Shown: in pieces, positions 7,601 through 9,212 of the stretch
Numbering within the stretch: position 1 is the first letter of the stretch
Layout: every line of letters begins with the position of its first letter
Assembly: GCA_937890575.1 (NCBI GenBank)
Contig: CALADZ010000181.1
Span: 1 to 9,212 of the forward strand
Source of the DNA: MAG-120531 sp002378585
GTDB lineage: Bacteria; Bacteroidota; Bacteroidia; Flavobacteriales; Flavobacteriaceae
Length of the DNA: 9,212 nucleotides
Direction: 5' to 3'
The notes under the pieces: generated by a model
Told to the model about the DNA's origin: nothing
The model's database searches: none
Seen by the model: only the letters and a program-made list of their open reading frames with translations
Translations under genes and position numbers: made by a program

Positions 7601-9212
7601 CTCCAACTAGAGTATATGAGATATTTGTTAAAGCTGTATTATTACAAACAGTTTGATTATCATTGGATCCTACATCTAGGGTTATAGTAGAACTAGGGTA
7701 AACAACAATTCTCACCCTAATATCAGCAGCAGGAGTACAAGCATCTGTTATGGCTTGTAAAACAATATCTTCCGTTGTAGCAGTATCAGGAGTACCATAA
7801 ATTCTAAACTGACCTACCGCACCTCCTACTCCAGGTGTAAAGTCTCCGAACAAACCAGAAGGTAGATTTCCAGATGCAATAGCAACATTTGTAATATCAA
7901 CTGTAGCATCGAATAAAGAATCATCTATAAGTGAACCTTGACACGCCTCGATTAAAACATAATCTGGAGCTACACTCGGACTAAATGCACCTCCATCAGC
8001 ATTTACTCTATCGTCAGTTAATGAGCTAGCATCGTTAAGATCTAAAGTAGCTGTTCCATTAATAATATTTAAAATACCTGTAAAACTAGCAACCGATGAA
8101 CAACCATTATCATTAACAGTAGATATAATTTGATAAGTATAACTTACCCCTCCAGCTGGAATAGCGCCAACAATATTAATAACAGGATCAGAAATTAATG
8201 AAATTGTTGAGCTTGTAGTTCTTACAAGAGAAATTCCTGTAGGTGGCCCTAATGCACCAGTCCAAGTAACAGCATAAGTTGCAAATGTTGAGATATTAAA
8301 GTTAATATCAGTCATTGGTGATAGATTACAAAGTTGACTTGGGTTTGCATCACTTCCTGGTGCTAATGAAATAGATGGTGTATCAACAACTCTGATAGTA
8401 CCATTTGCGGTTGCAGGATCACAACTAGGTCCAAAGGTTGTGATTGTATAGGGATATATTGCAGCAGGATCAGTAGGGGCTCCAAAAATTCTTATGAATT
8501 TTCTATTGGCTTGGGTAACATTTGGAGCGTTAAGTGTTGGATCGCCTCCATCACCAGTTGTATCTACAAATGATCTCGCTACAGAAACTGAATCGCCTGT
8601 ATTAGATTGAATTGTAAGAGTGTTTGCAGCATAGGATGCGTCAACTAGAGGAACATTACTATCTATTAAAGTTTCAAATTGCTGTAATATAGAAGCGAAT
8701 GTATCCAACCCAGTACCACCATTTACAGTAACACTGTTAACAACACCATTTACGGTAATTCTATAAATATCTGTATCATCAAAGTTTGCAGGATTTCCTG
8801 CAAAAGTTATTTCAGTTATCTGAGGAATTTCAGTGTAGGACGAGTTAACCCCTTGAGGCAGCTGACCAGCACCTACAGTAGCTCCTAAAGCATATCCCGT
8901 AATATCCCATTCGATGTCAACACCACCTTGAGTACTTGAAACAGTCTCACCTTGACATACAATTAAATTATTACTCCCAGTAGTTAAATTTATTGCAGCC
9001 TCAGGAGCTATAGTTATTGAGCCTGTTAATGATACCTGATCTGCAGGATTGTTGCATCCAAAAGCATTATTAACTGTGGTTATGGTAAATCCATATACAG
9101 TATCCACTGCTAAACCAACAACTGCAGGATTCCCAAATAATGTTAATGAATTTGTAGCTGACTGGACTAAATTAGGTGCAGTAAAAACAGCAGTATTAAT
9201 AGCTGGATCGGT
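1605..9212 (-). CDS. Giant modular T9SS-secreted adhesin-like protein with SprB repeats and CHU_C sorting domain (5' end outside window)
   Basis: The frame is open from the right edge to TGA at 1607-1605, giving 2535 visible residues. A GTG occurs at 9107, but the 35 codons before it (9212-9108) continue a repeat module (FGNPAVVG, matching IFGNTPVVG in a later copy). GTG is therefore internal and the real start and signal peptide lie outside. Order, counting the first visible codon as residue 1: nine PKD/Ig-like modules (1-1036), each with a VC or LC near its start and usually a second Cys before a G-x-ITV-x-P end; SprB-type repeats (about 1036-2321) with GG-x-x-PY-x-x-W, L-x-x-G-x-Y and D-x-x-GC motifs; a PKD domain with WNFGDNS (2322-2417); and a gliding-motility-associated C-terminal domain (2418-2535). 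The type B C-terminal domain marks it for T9SS export. The architecture resembles SprB-like adhesins in gliding or attachment, although gliding itself cannot be shown from this window. No catalytic domain is visible. The PorP/SprF gene follows as its likely partner. Confidence 0.9.
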   Translation of the reverse strand, partial: TDPAINTAVFTAPNLVQSATNSLTLFGNPAVVGLAVDTVYGFTITTVNNAFGCNNPADQVSLTGSITIAPEAAINLTTGSNNLIVCQGETVSSTQGGVDIEWDITGYALGATVGAGQLPQGVNSSYTEIPQITEITFAGNPANFDDTDIYRITVNGVVNSVTVNGGTGLDTFASILQQFETLIDSNVPLVDASYAANTLTIQSNTGDSVSVARSFVDTTGDGGDPTLNAPNVTQANRKFIRIFGAPTDPAAIYPYTITTFGPSCDPATANGTIRVVDTPSISLAPGSDANPSQLCNLSPMTDINFNISTFATYAVTWTGALGPPTGISLVRTTSSTISLISDPVINIVGAIPAGGVSYTYQIISTVNDNGCSSVASFTGILNIINGTATLDLNDASSLTDDRVNADGGAFSPSVAPDYVLIEACQGSLIDDSLFDATVDITNVAIASGNLPSGLFGDFTPGVGGAVGQFRIYGTPDTATTEDIVLQAITDACTPAADIRVRIVVYPSSTITLDVGSNDNQTVCNNTALTNISYTLVGATDATIAGLPSGLVGNTQAPNKFIISGTPNVNISETTSYTYTITSSGNPGGPLVGACAETTITGFVTVRPDESLTVTSGAIAQQVCYGEDITPIVITVVGENTYASVVNAANLPAGMNFTFVEDADNMGGVVTISGSPSAAIVGNNPFTYSFITTTGGANTSACADATQQIDITVVPPSSLAFSGPDPAIINQTVCAGTLINEIEFTMGGGSSNVNITFDAGLGFSRASNARVNDPSDAPDNAVIYGTAPNALVQTTYNYEITTVNQCNPGTNEISVAGTITVIPEETITHRGASGATTQDVCVNQSVIPMIFDVTGQNTHAKFVDASLVPSGISLDFAPDQVTGNGGVATIIGSPDSTNAAGDYTFQITTGVSGAVLNTSQCTDQTQSITITVKPLPTMVFSGADPAAMNQSVCQETAITPIQFTLGGGANDVIFSSSPAGLGFTRGANVSVDGNSVQIFGNTPVVGAETTFTYSISTVNPNSCTPSVTLGGSITVFPPVQYNNWAGNHTVNDPLCSDDGGSIVVNAAAVTGGFVALKQQSTVELDNSFGVGNIITINVGPQSFAYTVQGVDDATGNLSNNPAIYDRAQSKSEIITAIVGLINDANSGSTLVTAIGNSPSVGVATLIAKTSGIGFTTSATKQPGASPGTITIATPIPNQSLTYGYYWRQTNSIGTPVTTLDTSDPTTYVDTGLTLNLNSVTGSEYYMLTTVSNNCQADAPFVTITAPDPLALSITSICDTEITANGSGGTGQLTYILYNSGGTEIGRSPATFGSYTFSDGDANNIPGGGTVNITPGFQYQIGINDANGCSLNGNDSTVQINTPLALVIDENKITVTPPGCAGNDGSIQLDTGGFTITGGSAGNTGDYSNLTFLWTRSGGGTFNTQDIFGLSPADYTLTVTDNLCNTLFITSNPITLLDTADFTVTNAVDNSTITNCSDGNLQVSVAGGSGNFSFAWTDQFGVSRGTTNRIENLDAGTYTLIVRDTTTNCEQTFTYTITGSSGPLQALNEIAVGQANFTTTDILCNGAANGAFTVEFTGGNPPYSYSLNGAAYVANGFTTSTSSVTSGGASATVVSFTTQILSLDGLEGGTYSVKIKDSGLCLDDSGNVIELNLGSVTINEPDPLRIELNGSTTEPIDCSAGIQGSLGVNITGGTVSGTTPYSILWELFGPSGEVLYKRTTSGSPSDPDDLTITGLNYAGDYTVTVTDGAGCSITEVITLDDGSNEDPFTVGETPAVTQPGCNSEELGTIELDLSGGVQPYNIKWYKLSVAQDSAVSSTASSSTASSSTLSSTTIEFSDGGYVSMNKDGFYLIDNLQPGKYRAIVTDATGCKIFSRSGLIKNSSFNMINQRVYNREILDCETGLVEADFSFRLSGTSLAYNIYLDGNLIYGGTSGTSSGTSTSSSTFTNNIVKQGNTFIIRNLTEGRHVVEVQDAANTECSLDYAFDVETYVPITYEGETEFEFDVCESGFQFDLDTSFIIGGNPIIDDNDNVIYNLRWTYTPSDPNEPGSSFVGRTSFVAGRGTYQLIISDGTCASDPIDFVFSGDIDVLSIDGLLVDASGNNVNVQGVSCELGAQDGRISIQITGGQEPYNISWEIFDATSPVITPVSSTLSGTSSQINSPWKPLNGSYPGLSNFDGFTTLNDLPAGLYRYTIRSGSTCPNPVDTPFNYLRDVISVDDDSTLVITDGPYVDPKLCEGLPGLLILDAVNNSDSSSDLNFFYIDTKGTEDIGDDGAPVALNGNTTKLDEDTYQILIDAPFEYGKIVIITDDGCGVESEFNLAIGGPYFSYTSPSFEQVNEIPARENITFIDESEGEFSRLEWNFGDNSESIILDVSATTSGVTQVNHSYGNSGTYYPTLTIYNEIGCFESITNPITIGRGYSIYVPNVFSPNNDCLNDYFRPLFTGFESLIFNVYDNRGNLIYSEEAQDGSIDRSDCPDSIDSSGNGKSILGWDGNGFDGLTMDAFSPYFVYTIYAVPLNRITPDQTIERSGIFTLLK
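1608..1961 (-). other. Type B (CHU_C / gliding-motility-associated) C-terminal sorting domain of the giant protein
   Basis: The last 118 residues contain the family hallmarks: YVPNVFSPNNDCLNDYFRP (usual form VPNAFTPNGDGIND), then FNVYDNRGNLIY, GWDGNGFDG, YFVYTIYAV and the terminal SGIFTLLK. In this family the domain directs T9SS export, and the type B form is known to need a PorP/SprF-like partner. Two features are unusual: Cys in the NNDCLND loop where Gly is typical (codon 1917-1919), and an extra segment of about 20 residues before GWDG that holds a second Cys (SDCPDS, codon 1791-1793). Confidence 0.9.
1965..2250 (-). other. PKD domain preceding the sorting domain
   Basis: About 95 residues carry the PKD signature WNFGDNS (2138-2118), followed by NHSYGNSGTYYPTLTIYN and a final GC. 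This matches the usual W-x-FGD ... H-x-Y-x-x-G-x-Y-x-V/T-L order. An SATTSG segment is inserted between the two halves of the motif. A PKD domain next to the CHU_C domain is a common arrangement and probably acts as a rigid spacer. Confidence 0.85.
3383..3432 (-). repeat. Ser/Thr/Gly-rich low-complexity linker in a SprB-type repeat
   Basis: This stretch encodes GGTSGTSSGTSTSSST. It is built from short imperfect DNA repeats (GAAGTTCC occurs twice on the plus strand) and lies in the loop between the YLDGNLIY strand and the final strands (FIIRNLTEGRHVVEVQD) of its module. It sits in a place equivalent to the minisatellite linker of the neighbouring repeat. Confidence 0.75.
3721..3780. repeat. 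15-bp minisatellite encoding an ASSST-type Ser/Thr linker
   Basis: GTTGATGATGAAGCG occurs twice in exact tandem (3736-3750, 3751-3765), flanked in register by diverged copies at 3721-3735 and 3766-3780. On the minus strand it encodes AVSST-ASSST-ASSST-LSSTT inside a SprB-type repeat. As the unit is a multiple of three, copy-number changes would keep the frame. Confidence 0.9.
5620..5980 (-). other. Nested module 2 inside the first SprB-type repeat
   Basis: About 120 residues follow the same scheme as nested module 1: NIITINVGPQSFAYTVQGVD, a probable helix (SEIITAIVGLINDANSG), LVTAIGNSPSVGVATLIAK and GFTTSAT. They split the host repeat between its first strand (GGSIVVNAAAVTGGF) and its YYWRQ strand. 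It resembles modules known from other giant bacterial adhesins with the pattern ITVNG-x-x-Y-x-x-T ... L-x-x-x-IN ... V-x-A; I cannot name the family with certainty. Confidence 0.65.
6105..7385 (-). repeat. Tandem duplication of a two-module unit (C-B, C-B), about 640 bp each
   Basis: Module 7385-7067 resembles 6745-6405: both have SGA, Q-x-VC, V-x-G-x-NT-x-A, P-x-G, GGV, I-x-GSP and C-x-D-x-TQ-x-I-x-ITV. Module 7067-6745 resembles 6405-6105: both have FSG-x-DPA, NQ(T/S)VC, GGG, GLGF-x-R, TVN and G-x-ITV. The order is therefore C1-B1-C2-B2 with two units of nearly equal length (7385-6745 and 6745-6105). Their DNA has diverged well beyond simple repeats, so the event is old. Confidence 0.75.
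8510..8830 (-). other. Nested module 1 inside the second PKD/Ig-like module
   Basis: About 105 residues interrupt the host module between LPQGVN and KFIRIFGAP, positions that are adjacent in the uninterrupted copies. The insert reads as a different fold: DIYRITVNGVVNSVTVNGG, then a probable helix (FASILQQFETLIDSN), then LVDASYAANTLTIQSN. This pattern (beta hairpin, amphipathic helix ending in LI-x-x, then V-x-A and TL-T/I strands) recurs in nested module 2. Confidence 0.65.

Larger units (their letters stand above)
6105..9212 (-). repeat. Array of nine PKD/Ig-like modules within the giant gene
   Basis: Units of about 100-110 residues (the first is cut by the window edge) have the scheme VC-x(5)-I-x-x-I-x-F/Y ... 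LP-x-G ... I-x-G-x-P ... Y-x-Y-x-I-x-T-x(n)-C ... G-x-ITV-x-P. Approximate borders: 9212-9005 (partial), 9005-8380 (with a nested module), 8380-8060, 8060-7700, 7700-7385, 7385-7067, 7067-6745, 6745-6405 and 6405-6105. The two Cys per module could form a stabilising disulfide. Similar modules are annotated as PKD-like in large Bacteroidota surface proteins. Exact family assignment would need a profile search. Confidence 0.7.

Noticed and set aside
1605..9212. Asp-Ser/Thr-hydrophobic O-glycosylation motifs known from Bacteroidota, about nine noticed in the giant protein
   Set aside because: For a protein this long and rich in Asp, Ser and Thr, that number is no more than expected by chance, so no enrichment can be claimed.

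Overview
The window looks like AT-rich chromosomal DNA from a member of the Bacteroidota, most likely a marine or environmental flavobacterium. Three things point there: a giant surface protein ending in a gliding-motility-associated (CHU_C, type B) sorting domain, a PorP/SprF-family outer-membrane protein next to it, and a Bacteroidota-style lipoprotein signal (LFSC lipobox) in the small gene on the left. No RNA genes, insertion sequences, CRISPR arrays or phage genes were seen. Coding density is close to 100 percent.

Layout. Positions 1-204 (+) hold the tail of a MORN-variant (YwqK-like) repeat protein. Its frame is interrupted by TGA at 7-9, exactly where a conserved repeat glycine is expected. 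Overlapping its end is a 133-residue lipoprotein gene of the same repeat type (161-562, +). It converges on, and overlaps by 7 bp, the PorP/SprF gene (556-1608, -). Upstream of that on the minus strand, and joined by an ATGA stop/start overlap, is a giant secreted adhesin-like gene (1605-9212, -). That gene is open to the right edge: its reading frame continues past the GTG at 9107, so its true N-terminus lies outside the window.

The visible 2535 residues of the giant protein, from N to C, are: about nine cysteine-containing PKD/Ig-like modules (9212-6105), about eleven SprB-type repeats (6105-2250), one PKD domain with a WNFGDNS motif (2250-1965), and the C-terminal sorting domain (1960-1608). 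Two copies of an unrelated module are nested inside host domains (about 8830-8510 and 5980-5620). Several SprB repeats carry Ser/Thr-rich low-complexity inserts, one of which is a 15-bp minisatellite in the DNA.

How they work together: the giant protein is expected to cross the inner membrane through Sec and the outer membrane through the type IX secretion system. The co-translated PorP/SprF protein is the likely dedicated partner for its export or surface attachment, as SprF is for SprB in Flavobacterium johnsoniae. The two plus-strand MORN-type genes are a separate unit with no evident link to this secretion pair. Nothing here clearly forms a new system. The most unusual points are the nested modules, the duplicated two-domain unit, the Ser/Thr inserts, the cysteine pair in the sorting domain, the interrupted MORN gene and a perfect 14-bp inverted repeat inside the lipoprotein gene.
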